From NCBI GenBank assembly GCA_040387555.1, contig JAZKDO010000003.1, forward strand, positions 806,001-870,000: a stretch of 64,000 nucleotides of DNA, in the 5' to 3' direction. Shown one piece after another: positions 43,961 through 51,558 of the stretch; position 1 is the stretch's first letter; the number at the start of each line of letters is the position of its first letter. The position numbers and the translations under genes are program-made. Under the pieces are notes generated by a model. That model worked only from the letters and a program-made list of their open reading frames with translations. It did no database searches and had not been told where the DNA came from. This DNA is from UBA4416 sp040387555 (GTDB taxonomy: Bacteria; Bacteroidota; Bacteroidia; B-17B0; Aurantibacillaceae).

Positions 43961-44983
43961 TTACCTTCTTGTCCTGGAGCTTGTAGATCTTCCAGTTCGG
44001 GAAGAGCTTGAGCCATTTCCACTTCTGCGGGAAGAACCTGAACTTCCGTTTCTGTCAGAATATCCATTTGAAGAAGAAGTTCTACGTGAGTTGTCTTCGT
44101 TTCTGTTTTCGGAATAGCCGTTTCCATTTTGTGAATTTCTTCCGTTTGAGGAAGAATTTCTTCGTGAGTTCTCTTCATTTCTGTTTTCTGAGTACCCATT
44201 ACCGTTTTGGGAATTTCTTCCGTTTGAAGAAGAATAATCACTTCTGCGTGATTCTCCATTTGAACCCGAATAGTTCGATCCACGATTCGAGTTGTCTCTT
44301 TGTGATGAAGATCCGTTTCTATATGAACTGCCATTTGATGAGCCTGTTCCGCGACTGAAACCCCCTCTTTGAGAAGTTGTTCCGTTTCCGTTTTGAGAAC
44401 TGTTATTATGCCATCCGTCACGAGAATAACTTCCTTCGCTGCGATAGCTATCGTTACGCCCTAGTGGATTCTCATAATCAGAACGGCCGTTTTGTGATCC
44501 TGAAGAACGTCTTTGTTCTCCGCTGTTTCTTTCGGTAGAATATCCTCCCATGCCTCTTCGGCCGGAATCCATTCCAAATTCATTCATACCACGTGAATAA
44601 CGCTCTTCTTCAAAATAATCATCTTCGCGATCGTTGTCAAATTCATTACGGAAATCATCTTCTTCATCTTCATCAAAATTATTAGAATAAGACGAGTATT
44701 CATTTCGGTTGCCTTGGTTGTAATCACGGTTACGTCCATCGTTATAGTATGGAGAACGGTTTTCATAACTATTATTATTGTTATCCGAACGGTTGTTGCG
44801 GAAACCTTCATCTTCAAATTGATCCTCTTCATTATCAAAGTCCAATTCGTTATCCGTGTCATAACGATTGTGAGTGTTTGAGTTAGTGTTATAGCGTGAT
44901 TGGTATTCACGTCCACTTGTGCTGCGACCATTATTGTCTCGTCCCTGAGTTCGGGATGTTCTGTTTTGTGTTTTTGTAGTCAT
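43961..44983 (-). CDS. Intrinsically disordered Asn/Ser/Arg/Gly-rich protein
   Basis: 340 residues from ATG 44983 (MTTKTQNRTSRTQ); an in-frame TTG at 45007 is less likely. No fold is predicted. The N-terminal third is Asn-, Tyr- and Asp/Glu-rich with long acidic stretches (DEDEEDDFRNEFDNDREDD), the remainder is basic and rich in Ser, Asn, Gly and Arg, including two 26-residue near-perfect repeats (SSSNGRNSQNGNGYSENRNE...) and an RSG/TSSRTRR-type basic C-terminus. Such charge separation and RG/SR content suggest nucleic acid binding or condensate formation, which is inference only. No signal peptide. It sits upstream of DUF892, in a stress-gene neighbourhood. Confidence 0.75.
   Translation of the reverse strand: MTTKTQNRTSRTQGRDNNGRSTSGREYQSRYNTNSNTHNRYDTDNELDFDNEEDQFEDEGFRNNRSDNNNNSYENRSPYYNDGRNRDYNQGNRNEYSSYSNNFDEDEEDDFRNEFDNDREDDYFEEERYSRGMNEFGMDSGRRGMGGYSTERNSGEQRRSSGSQNGRSDYENPLGRNDSYRSEGSYSRDGWHNNSSQNGNGTTSQRGGFSRGTGSSNGSSYRNGSSSQRDNSNRGSNYSGSNGESRRSDYSSSNGRNSQNGNGYSENRNEENSRRNSSSNGRNSQNGNGYSENRNEDNSRRTSSSNGYSDRNGSSGSSRRSGNGSSSSRTGRSTSSRTRR
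44073..44228 (-). repeat. Two 78-base tandem repeats within the disordered protein gene
   Basis: 44073-44150 and 44151-44228 are imperfect direct copies, each encoding 26 residues; a third partial copy begins at 44229. The period is a multiple of three, so copy number change would keep the frame. Confidence 0.8.
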
Positions 44984-45116
44984 ATTTCTTAGATTTTTAT
45001 ATGACAAATATCCAATCGCAATTCACAGAATTCCTTACACCGTTTTTATTAAAAATTATATTATTTTAAATGTTTTACAAATTTTAAAATACTTTATCCC
45101 TATTAGAGCGATAGTT

Positions 45117-48056
45117 TTAAGAAAAGCGTTTGTCTGTTTCAATGGTAAGCTTAGCCATCTTTTCAACTTCGATTGTCGCTACGCCAAACTCTTCAACTAC
45201 TTTTCCAAGAATTAAATATACCCCCCAACCTTTAAAAGGATATTCTTTCAGTGATTCTGAAAAGTGAGTTGTGTCAAAAAAGTCGCCTTCGCAATCAAAG
45301 AAAGTACCGAAAGCCATCAGACTTTTATTGGAAGTTCTGACGGATTTCTGAGTTACAAAATTACCCATGATACGAACTGTCTTTCCTGAATAGCTTATTA
45401 TTTCGGAGGCTTTACAATCGCCTCTTGATTTTGTTTTTAATAGATCAAATTCGTTCAAGCTCACCGGAAATTCTAAAAGTTCCATTTCGTCATAAGCATC
45501 TTCTATTTTATTTTTTTGCAGTTTTGGTAATTTCCATTTCACAACCGGCTCCTGGAACATGCTGAGTGAAACGTCTTTTCGTTTTTTTTCATTTGGGTTA
45601 TAGATCATGTGAGCTTCCCATAATAATTCCCGTTTATCTTGCCCGGTAAATCGCAAGGCATCAATGCGTATCAGGATGATAATCTGTTCCAGTGAAATAC
45701 CGGTACGTAATTTAAACTGATCGAGGGAACTATAGTTACCATTTGTTTCGCGTTCACTGACTATTTTTTTTGAAATTTCTTCATTCAATGATTTAACATG
45801 AATGAATCCCAGGTAAATATCTTTTCCGTACAAAGTAGTAGTATACTCACTTTTATTCACACATGGTAAATGGATTGTGCCTCCTAATTTTTTTGCTTCA
45901 TTTACATATACGCGTGTCGCATAAAATCCACCAAAGTTATTGATCACTGCCACAATAAATTCAAGTGGGTAATGTGCTTTTAAATATAAGCTCTGATAGC
46001 TTTCGCCTGCATAGCTTGCAGAATGGCCTTTAGCGAAACTATAACCGGCAAAGGATTCTATTTGTTTCCATATTTTTAACGAAATTCCAGGATCATAATT
46101 ATGGGTGTTACAATGCGTGAAAAATTTTTGTTCTATTTCCGTGAATTTTTTTTCGTCTCGCGGTTTTCCGCTCATCATGCGACGCAATACATCGGCATCG
46201 GCAAAATCCAATCCGCCAAAATAATGTGCAATTTTTAATACGTCTTCCTGGTATACCATTACACCATGGGTTTCCTGAAGCTGTTCTTTCATGATGGGAT
46301 GTAGATACTCAAACGGTTTTAATTTACGATGCCGTTCAATGTAAGCTGTCATCATGCCACTTTTTGCAACACCAGGGCGAATCACAGAACTCGCAGCTAC
46401 CAGTGTCAGATAATTATTGCATTGTAACTTTCTTATCAACATACGCATGGCCGGACTTTCAATATAAAAACATCCTGTTGTATTACCACTTACCATCAAT
46501 TTGTTGCTGGCTTCATCGTTCTTAAATTTCTCTACCTGATGAATGTCAACTACAATGCCTTTGTTTTTTAGAATCAGGTCACGAGCTTCTTTGATATGCC
46601 CTAATCCACGTTGACTTAAAATATCCAATTTTTCAAAACCGCTGACTTCAGCTGTATGCATATCAAATTGTGTAGTAGCGTATTCTTTTGGGGGCATATC
46701 CAACGCTGTATAATAGGTAAGAGGTTGTTCTGTAATGATCACACCTCCGGCATGTATACTCCGGATACTTGGAAAATTACTGATCGTTTTTGACTGTTGT
46801 AAAATTTCTCTGCAAATGTCATTATCGTTTAATGGAGAATTGGGATAACGGATCATTCGTTCAATATCGTCTTTTGGCAAACCGTGAATTTTACCCATTT
46901 CTCGGATGATAGAACGATCCTGAAAAGTAACCATCGCACCCAATAACGCCGTATGATCTTTTCCATACTTGCCAAAGATATAATCGTAAATAGCATTACG
47001 GTCTTTCCAGCTGTAATCAATATCAAAATCAGGTGGCGAGTTTCGCTTTGGATTTAGGAAACGCTCAAAATATAGTTCATGTTCTATAGGATCTACATCT
47101 GTGATTCTGAGACAATAGGCTACAATGCTATTGGCGCCGCTTCCTCTCCCATAATGATAATATTGTTTGTGCCATGAAAATCTTGTAATGTCCCAGGTAA
47201 TTAAGAAGTAAGAACAGAAATTCATGTTAGTAATGATTTCTAATTCTGTGTCTATTCTATCTAGGGCAACCCGGCTGCCTTTTGGATAGCGCGTCGTATA
47301 CCCGTTCAATGTTTCTGACCTTAAAAGCTCTATGTCAGCTGCCTCGTCTCCTGTGAATGTTTTTTTATTCTTTCGTTCTTTAAAATCATATTCAAAGGAA
47401 GAGTCATTGCAAAGGCGTTTGGTATTGTCTATGATATGGGGAAAACGTTCAAAATAATTTAGCATTTTTTCTTTTGAAAGAATGTATTCATCAATGCCTG
47501 CGTATTGATCAGGTTGTAATTGATCAAGTAATAAATTAAGATCAATGGCCCTGAATTTTTTGTGGATTAAGTAACCGGCCTGATCCTTATAAGTAGAACT
47601 TTGAAGAATGACATATTTTTTTTGCAATGCTTTTTTTTCGACAATAATTTTATTCAGATCCGACAAGCGAACACCAATGTATTCGTGTTCCTTTAAAGGA
47701 ATATTGTTTTTATGATATGGATAAATAACAAAGCAATTCTCAAAAGTTGGCGTTTTTGGAAAAGGAATTCCTGAATGATTTGAGAGAGTCAGTAATTCAT
47801 TGATCTCACGAAATCCTTCATTATTTTGGGCGATGGCAACATAGAGTAGTTCGTTTCCATTTTTAAATTCAGCACCAACAATTGGTTTTATATTTTTTTC
47901 CTTGCAGATTTTTATAAATTTTAAAATGCCTGCTGTATTATTAATATCGGTAAGGGCAATACTACCGTAATTTTTTTCAATAGCCTTGTCAATTATTTCT
48001 TCAACAGATAAAGTACCATAACGAAGGCTGTAATAGGAATGTGCATTCAGTATCAT
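45117..48056 (-). CDS. dnaE2: DnaE-type DNA polymerase III alpha, error-prone (DnaE2/ImuC-like)
   Basis: 979 residues, shorter than the replicative DnaE (about 1150-1200). The PHP domain is at the N-terminus (NAHSYYSLRYGTLSVEEII). The polymerase core has YGRGSGANSIVAYCL, PDFDIDYSWKDRN (first two catalytic Asp, about residues 343-345) and a third Asp in EKLDILSQRGL. The finger region HAGGVIIT and PFGGLDFADADVLRRMMSGK-like block (GGLDFADADVLRRMM) are intact. A short C-terminal OB-like segment replaces the usual tau-binding tail. The ATG overlaps the stop of the Y-family polymerase gene by four bases (ATGA), so the two are translationally coupled. This pairing indicates a mutagenic translesion cassette; the exact subclass is inference. 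Confidence 0.9.
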   Translation of the reverse strand: MILNAHSYYSLRYGTLSVEEIIDKAIEKNYGSIALTDINNTAGILKFIKICKEKNIKPIVGAEFKNGNELLYVAIAQNNEGFREINELLTLSNHSGIPFPKTPTFENCFVIYPYHKNNIPLKEHEYIGVRLSDLNKIIVEKKALQKKYVILQSSTYKDQAGYLIHKKFRAIDLNLLLDQLQPDQYAGIDEYILSKEKMLNYFERFPHIIDNTKRLCNDSSFEYDFKERKNKKTFTGDEAADIELLRSETLNGYTTRYPKGSRVALDRIDTELEIITNMNFCSYFLITWDITRFSWHKQYYHYGRGSGANSIVAYCLRITDVDPIEHELYFERFLNPKRNSPPDFDIDYSWKDRNAIYDYIFGKYGKDHTALLGAMVTFQDRSIIREMGKIHGLPKDDIERMIRYPNSPLNDNDICREILQQSKTISNFPSIRSIHAGGVIITEQPLTYYTALDMPPKEYATTQFDMHTAEVSGFEKLDILSQRGLGHIKEARDLILKNKGIVVDIHQVEKFKNDEASNKLMVSGNTTGCFYIESPAMRMLIRKLQCNNYLTLVAASSVIRPGVAKSGMMTAYIERHRKLKPFEYLHPIMKEQLQETHGVMVYQEDVLKIAHYFGGLDFADADVLRRMMSGKPRDEKKFTEIEQKFFTHCNTHNYDPGISLKIWKQIESFAGYSFAKGHSASYAGESYQSLYLKAHYPLEFIVAVINNFGGFYATRVYVNEAKKLGGTIHLPCVNKSEYTTTLYGKDIYLGFIHVKSLNEEISKKIVSERETNGNYSSLDQFKLRTGISLEQIIILIRIDALRFTGQDKRELLWEAHMIYNPNEKKRKDVSLSMFQEPVVKWKLPKLQKNKIEDAYDEMELLEFPVSLNEFDLLKTKSRGDCKASEIISYSGKTVRIMGNFVTQKSVRTSNKSLMAFGTFFDCEGDFFDTTHFSESLKEYPFKGWGVYLILGKVVEEFGVATIEVEKMAKLTIETDKRFS

Positions 48057-49243
48057 TTTGTTCTTTCGTCTTTTGCTGTTCCTGATCCTGTCGAAGGATC
48101 TTTTAACCCCACAGCTCTACCAATAGCCTGTTCGCCAAATCGCATTCGGATTTTATCGAGAGCACTGTATAGATTTATTTTCTCTTCTGTATCCTCAAAC
48201 AGATTGATCTGGTTAAAACCGGAAACCAGGTTGCTGAATTTTACACCGATCAAACGAATAAGCACGCGCCTGTTATAATTCTTTAAAAACAGCTCATTAA
48301 CTTTTCGCAGAAGCACATCATCAGAAGCTGTGTAAGGAATGGATGCCTGAAAGGTATGAGTTTGAAAATCGGAATACTTTAATTTAACCGTGATACATCC
48401 TGTTACTTTTTTTTGTTGACGCAGATCAAAACCTAAAGTATCGATCATAGTTACCAGCACATTTTTCAGCATTTCAAAATCAGTAGTGTCTTTTTCAAAT
48501 GTCGTTTCTTTGCTCATGCTTTTCTGTTCTGAATATGGTTCGATGGGGTTATTGTCAATGCCATTGGCTTTCCTCCATATTGAACCGCCATTTTCCCCCA
48601 GTACTTTTTGCATAGCTAAAATGGGCATTTGCTGAATAGTCTCAATTTTTGAGATTCCCATTTTTTGCAAAGTGGAATTTGTTTTATCTCCAATGCCAGG
48701 AATTTTGCGAATGGATAAAGGTGCTAAAAAGGATTTTTCGAAACCAAAAGCAATTTGCTTTTCACCGTTGGGTTTTGATTCACTGGTAGCAATTTTTGAA
48801 ACCGTTTTATTTTCAGATAAGCCGAATGAAATAGGAAGGCCTGTTTCTTTGATAATCTTTTGCCTGAGTTCCTGCGTCCAGAGCATACTGTTTTTAATGT
48901 ATTTGTCCATTCCTGTAATTTCCAGGTAATGTTCATCAATACTCGCCTTTTCAAATAGGGGGGCCTCCAGTTCAATAATTTCGGTAACGTTTTTGGAGTG
49001 TATAGAATACTGATCCATATCACCACGAATAAAAATAGCATGCGGACAAAGCTGTCTTGCCATCCGGGAGGGCATCGCAGAATGTACGCCGAATTTTCGA
49101 GCCTCGTAACTACACGACGCTACAACGCCTCTGTCGGACGTGCCACCAATAATAACGGGTTTACCGTTTAAAGAAGAATCCAGTTTCCTTTCTACCGACA
49201 CGAAAAAGCTATCGAGGTCCATATGAACAATGCTACGTTCCAT
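48053..49243 (-). CDS. dinB: Y-family DNA polymerase (DinB/Pol IV type)
   Basis: 396 residues. Translesion DNA polymerase. Catalytic acidic residues are in HMDLDSFFVSVER (Asp9) and SIDEHYLEIT (Asp103, Glu104); the usual SIDEAYLD has His in place of Ala. The palm, fingers and thumb (IPGIGDKTNSTLQKMGI, a helix-hairpin-helix) and little-finger domains are complete. The last 16 residues (KDPSTGSGTAKDERTK) are encoded by a dispersed palindromic repeat at 48084-48100 rather than by the family core, and they carry the frame on to the ATGA overlap with the downstream DnaE-type gene. The ATG has a 15-base palindrome about 35 bases upstream (49278-49292), a possible operator. No LexA or ImuA gene is in the window. 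Confidence 0.93.
   Translation of the reverse strand: MERSIVHMDLDSFFVSVERKLDSSLNGKPVIIGGTSDRGVVASCSYEARKFGVHSAMPSRMARQLCPHAIFIRGDMDQYSIHSKNVTEIIELEAPLFEKASIDEHYLEITGMDKYIKNSMLWTQELRQKIIKETGLPISFGLSENKTVSKIATSESKPNGEKQIAFGFEKSFLAPLSIRKIPGIGDKTNSTLQKMGISKIETIQQMPILAMQKVLGENGGSIWRKANGIDNNPIEPYSEQKSMSKETTFEKDTTDFEMLKNVLVTMIDTLGFDLRQQKKVTGCITVKLKYSDFQTHTFQASIPYTASDDVLLRKVNELFLKNYNRRVLIRLIGVKFSNLVSGFNQINLFEDTEEKINLYSALDKIRMRFGEQAIGRAVGLKDPSTGSGTAKDERTK
48084..48100. repeat. Dispersed-type palindrome inside the dinB 3' end
   Basis: GATCCT (48084-48089), GTCGA, AGGATC (48095-48100) is a perfect six-base inverted repeat. The core CCTGTCGAAG recurs at 40573-40582, just before the trxA ATG. Such repeats often insert in Bacteroidota genomes and, read in frame, give DPSTGSG. 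Confidence 0.65.
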
Positions 49244-49277
49244 GTTTTAAAGTTACTTAGCTTTAAGTCATATGTCT

Positions 49278-49292
49278 GCTATAAATTGTAGC
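49278..49292 (-). promoter_or_regulatory. Imperfect 15-base palindrome upstream of dinB
   Basis: On the minus strand GCTACAATTTATAGC reads nearly the same in both directions (one mismatched pair) and ends about 35 bases before the dinB ATG, where an SOS-type operator would lie. The binding protein is unknown. Confidence 0.4.
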
Positions 49293-49421
49293 ATTCCGGG
49301 AAGAGAATCGTTAAAAATATGTATTAATGTCAATCATTTTTTTTACAACATTATTTCCGATAGGATTTTTTTTTTGAAAACAAAATAATTATATATTAGT
49401 ATTAAATTAAAAAAAACTTAT

Positions 49422-50102
49422 ATGGCAAAGAAAGCAACAAAAAAAACGGCGGCTAAAAAAACCGTTGCTAAAAAAGCACCGGCAAAAAAGGCTGCGAAAA
49501 AAGTAGCCAAGAAATCTCCTGCCAAAAAAGCAGTAAAGAAAGTAGCTAAAAAATCTTCTGTAAAAAAAGCAGTTAAAAAAGTTGCTGCAAAAAAAACTGC
49601 CCCGAAAAAGATCGCCGCAAAAAAGTCTTCGCCTAAAAAAGCAAGCAAGAAATCGGCTCCGGCCGCACCAAAAACAAACGTGATCAATCCATATTTAACA
49701 TTCAATGGTAATTGTGAAGAAGCATTTAATTTCTATAGAGCGGTGTTTGGTGGAAATTTTACTTATGTAGGAAGGTTTAATGAAATGCCTCCAATGGAAG
49801 GACAGCCGTCGGTTTCAGCAGAAGTTGGAAATCTGATTATGCATATTTCTTTGCCAATTAGTACCGAAACAATTTTAATGGGCAGCGATAGTTCAGAAGA
49901 ATTTGGAAAAGTTACCACAGTAGGAAATAATTTTGGCATTTCAATTAATGCTACCAGTGAAAAAGAAGCTGATCGTTTGTACAATGCTTTGTCAGAAGGC
50001 GGAAAACAAACCATGCCCATGAGTAAAACATTTTGGGGCTCTTATTGGGGTATGTTAACTGATCGCTTCGATATTAACTGGATGATAAGTTTCGGTCAAT
50101 AG
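49422..50102 (+). CDS. VOC-superfamily protein with histone-H1-like Lys/Ala N-terminal tail
   Basis: 226 residues. Residues 1-85 are almost only Lys, Ala, Val, Ser and Pro in KKA/KKV/PAKKA repeats like the C-terminal tail of histone H1 or bacterial H1-like proteins (AlgP, Hc1), and should bind DNA electrostatically. After APAAPK the sequence becomes a VOC/PhnB-type domain (about 87-226: NPYLTFNGNCEEAFNFYRAVFGG, PMEGQPSVSAEVGNLIMHISLP, FWGSYWGMLTDRFDINWMISF), a family of glyoxalase/dioxygenase-like metal proteins; PhnB members lack several metal ligands. Tail codons are frequently AAA/AAG with runs of A. It is divergent from dinB and is followed six bases later by the DinB-superfamily gene. 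Confidence 0.88.
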   Translation: MAKKATKKTAAKKTVAKKAPAKKAAKKVAKKSPAKKAVKKVAKKSSVKKAVKKVAAKKTAPKKIAAKKSSPKKASKKSAPAAPKTNVINPYLTFNGNCEEAFNFYRAVFGGNFTYVGRFNEMPPMEGQPSVSAEVGNLIMHISLPISTETILMGSDSSEEFGKVTTVGNNFGISINATSEKEADRLYNALSEGGKQTMPMSKTFWGSYWGMLTDRFDINWMISFGQ

Positions 50103-50108
50103 ACTTTC

Positions 50109-50579
50109 ATGAAAGAATATTTACTCGATACGTTCATATATAACGATTGGGCCAATAGACAATTACTTGAAACAATTTTTACTTTACCTGAAAAAGAAGA
50201 AAGTATTATAGTATTCAGTCATTTAATAGTTGCCCAGGATAAATGGTTCAACAGGATCGGAAAAGAAAAGGACGATCATACTCTTTCCTGGTCCGGCTCA
50301 GTTTTTCAAGAAGAGGAATTAGCGGATCAATGGCACCAAAGTGTTTCCCAATGGATTCGTTTCCTTGAAAGCCATCCAGACTCAGAATTAAATAAGGATG
50401 TGACATTTATTCGACAGTCGGATGGAAAGAATATGAGCGTGACGATAAAAGATGTCATGTTGCAATTAAATTACCATGCTATTCATCATCGGGCGCAGAT
50501 CAATAGGATGATAAGTAAACAAGGTATAAAACCTCCTGCCACCGATTATATTTACACTGTCTTGAAGGAAACTTCTTAA
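50109..50579 (+). CDS. DinB-superfamily (DUF1572-like) four-helix protein
   Basis: 156 residues, unrelated to DinB polymerase despite the superfamily name. Four-helix bundle with the metal-binding His pattern: FSHLIVAQDKWFNRI and LQLNYHAIHHRAQINRM. Members include bacillithiol-transferase-like and stress-induced proteins; the substrate here is unknown. It starts six bases after the VOC gene stop, so the two form an operon closed by a strong terminator. Confidence 0.9.
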   Translation: MKEYLLDTFIYNDWANRQLLETIFTLPEKEESIIVFSHLIVAQDKWFNRIGKEKDDHTLSWSGSVFQEEELADQWHQSVSQWIRFLESHPDSELNKDVTFIRQSDGKNMSVTIKDVMLQLNYHAIHHRAQINRMISKQGIKPPATDYIYTVLKETS

Positions 50580-50597
50580 ATTTTAAAAAGATATTGT

Positions 50598-50628
50598 AAA
50601 AAGCTTCTCGTTTCCGAGAAGCTTTTTT
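50598..50628 (+). terminator. Rho-independent terminator
   Basis: AAAAAGCTTCTCG (50598-50610) and CGAGAAGCTTTTT (50615-50627) form a perfect 13-base stem with a TTTC loop and T tract, 19 bases past the DinB-superfamily stop. Confidence 0.9.
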
Positions 50629-50785
50629 ATTTTCTGTAGACGGATTAACCTGCATTAAGAATAGGAATTGCCTTGTTAAACTAATATATACACTCAGGGT
50701 TTAATGTCTGCTTAATTTTGTATCAGAACTATTTGCTTGATAACCTAAATATGAGGGTGGTCTAAGCAATTTAAATTTGGAACTC

Positions 50786-51049
50786 ATGGACTTACAAGAA
50801 GAAATCTTATATAAAGAACAGGTGCCTATTGACATCGAATATCATGGCGTAAAGTATAAAGGAGAAGCTAAACCCATTCACGCCAGTTGCAGGGACGGTG
50901 TTTGTTCGGAGTTTGATATCTCATTAAACGGCGAAATCTTTGGAACTATGAATTCAACTATGCATGGTTGGGTAATGCAGGGTGAGATGGAACAGGATTT
51001 TGTCGATCAAATTGGCGATGAAATCAATTTATGGTACGATACGTTTTAA
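50786..51049 (+). CDS. Small protein, function unknown
   Basis: 87 residues from ATG 50786 (MDLQEEILYKEQ); an in-frame TTG at 50777 is less likely. Mixed alpha/beta, acidic, with two Cys in ASCRDGVCSEFDIS that could form a pair, and conserved-looking IEYHGVKYKG and NGEIFGTM blocks. No signal or membrane segment. I do not recognise a family. A good terminator eight bases after the stop supports it as a real, independently transcribed gene. Confidence 0.7.
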   Translation: MDLQEEILYKEQVPIDIEYHGVKYKGEAKPIHASCRDGVCSEFDISLNGEIFGTMNSTMHGWVMQGEMEQDFVDQIGDEINLWYDTF

Positions 51050-51056
51050 GCTTAAA

Positions 51057-51092
51057 ACAAAAAGCCTCTCATTTTCATGAAAGGCTTTTTGT
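51057..51092 (+). terminator. Rho-independent terminator
   Basis: ACAAAAAGCCT (51057-51067) and AGGCTTTTTGT (51082-51092) form an 11-base stem; A and T runs on either side suggest it can also end transcription from the minus-strand tRNA genes. Confidence 0.85.
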
Positions 51093-51122
51093 AATAATTC
51101 TCCGTAATATTTAAGGTAATTG

Positions 51123-51206
51123 TACCCCAGACGGGACTTGAACCCGTACGTCCGCGAAGACACAGGATTTTAAGTCCTGCGTGTCTACCAATTCCACCAC
51201 CGGGGC
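51123..51206 (-). tRNA. tRNA-Leu (UAA)
   Basis: 84 bases with a full class II cloverleaf. Acceptor GCCCCGG pairs with CTGGGGT (two G-U), the D-arm contains TGGTAGAC, anticodon loop CTTAAAA reads UAA, a long variable arm is present and the T-loop is GTTCAAGTC. No CCA is encoded. It is downstream of tRNA-Gly on the same strand and shares its promoter. Confidence 0.95.
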
Positions 51207-51223
51207 ATATTAGAGAATTATTG

Positions 51224-51296
51224 AGCGAAAGACGGGTCTCGAACCCGCGACCTTAACCTTGGCAAGGTTACGCTCTACCAACTGAGCTACTTTCGC
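51224..51296 (-). tRNA. tRNA-Gly (GCC)
   Basis: 73 bases. Acceptor GCGAAAG pairs with CTTTCGC, D-loop AGTTGGTAGA, anticodon loop TTGCCAA reads GCC, T-arm GGGTTCGAGACCC. Discriminator is U and CCA is not encoded. First gene of the tRNA pair, 45 bases downstream of the -7 box. Confidence 0.95.
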
Positions 51297-51340
51297 TTGT
51301 AATTATTTAAAAGAACAACCAATTTTATTAATCGGGAGTG

Positions 51341-51370
51341 CAAAGATAGGCGATTTTTTAGTTTGACAAA
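51341..51370 (-). promoter_or_regulatory. Bacteroidota -33/-7 promoter of the tRNA pair
   Basis: On the minus strand TTTG (51367-51370) and TATCTTTG (51341-51348) are 18 bases apart, an exact match to TTTG-N17-23-TAnnTTTG. It is the best promoter in the window. The rest of 51297-51558 is AT-rich with no recognisable gene. Confidence 0.8.
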
Positions 51371-51558
51371 ATTTTTTTTAATTTTTTTTATGTTCGTCTT
51401 TATTGCTTTACACGGTTTATCAGGTCTTAAATGCATAGGCTTTTGGGCAAGTAACCGGTTTTGCGCATTATAATATTTCAACACCTTATGCTAATTGAAA
51501 AGTAGAATGGTAATTTGCCGGTATAAGAATTGACTTAGAGAGATGCATTCTTATTTTA

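Noticed and set aside
44008..44358. Plus-strand Cys/Phe-rich frame of 116 codons
   Set aside because: An antisense shadow of the Asn/Arg/Ser-rich gene on the minus strand.
43822..44421. Minus-strand frame of 199 codons overlapping DUF892 and the disordered protein gene
   Set aside because: It is another frame of the low-complexity gene; its Thr/Glu/Met-rich translation mirrors the repeat codons and has no independent start signal.
49418..49705. Phe/Ala-rich antisense frame opposite the Lys/Ala tail
   Set aside because: An antisense shadow of AAA/AAG codons, which always reads as TTT/CTT.
51287..51484. 65-codon frame overlapping the tRNA-Gly promoter
   Set aside because: It covers a tRNA promoter and 5' end and has a low-complexity Lys/Asn translation.
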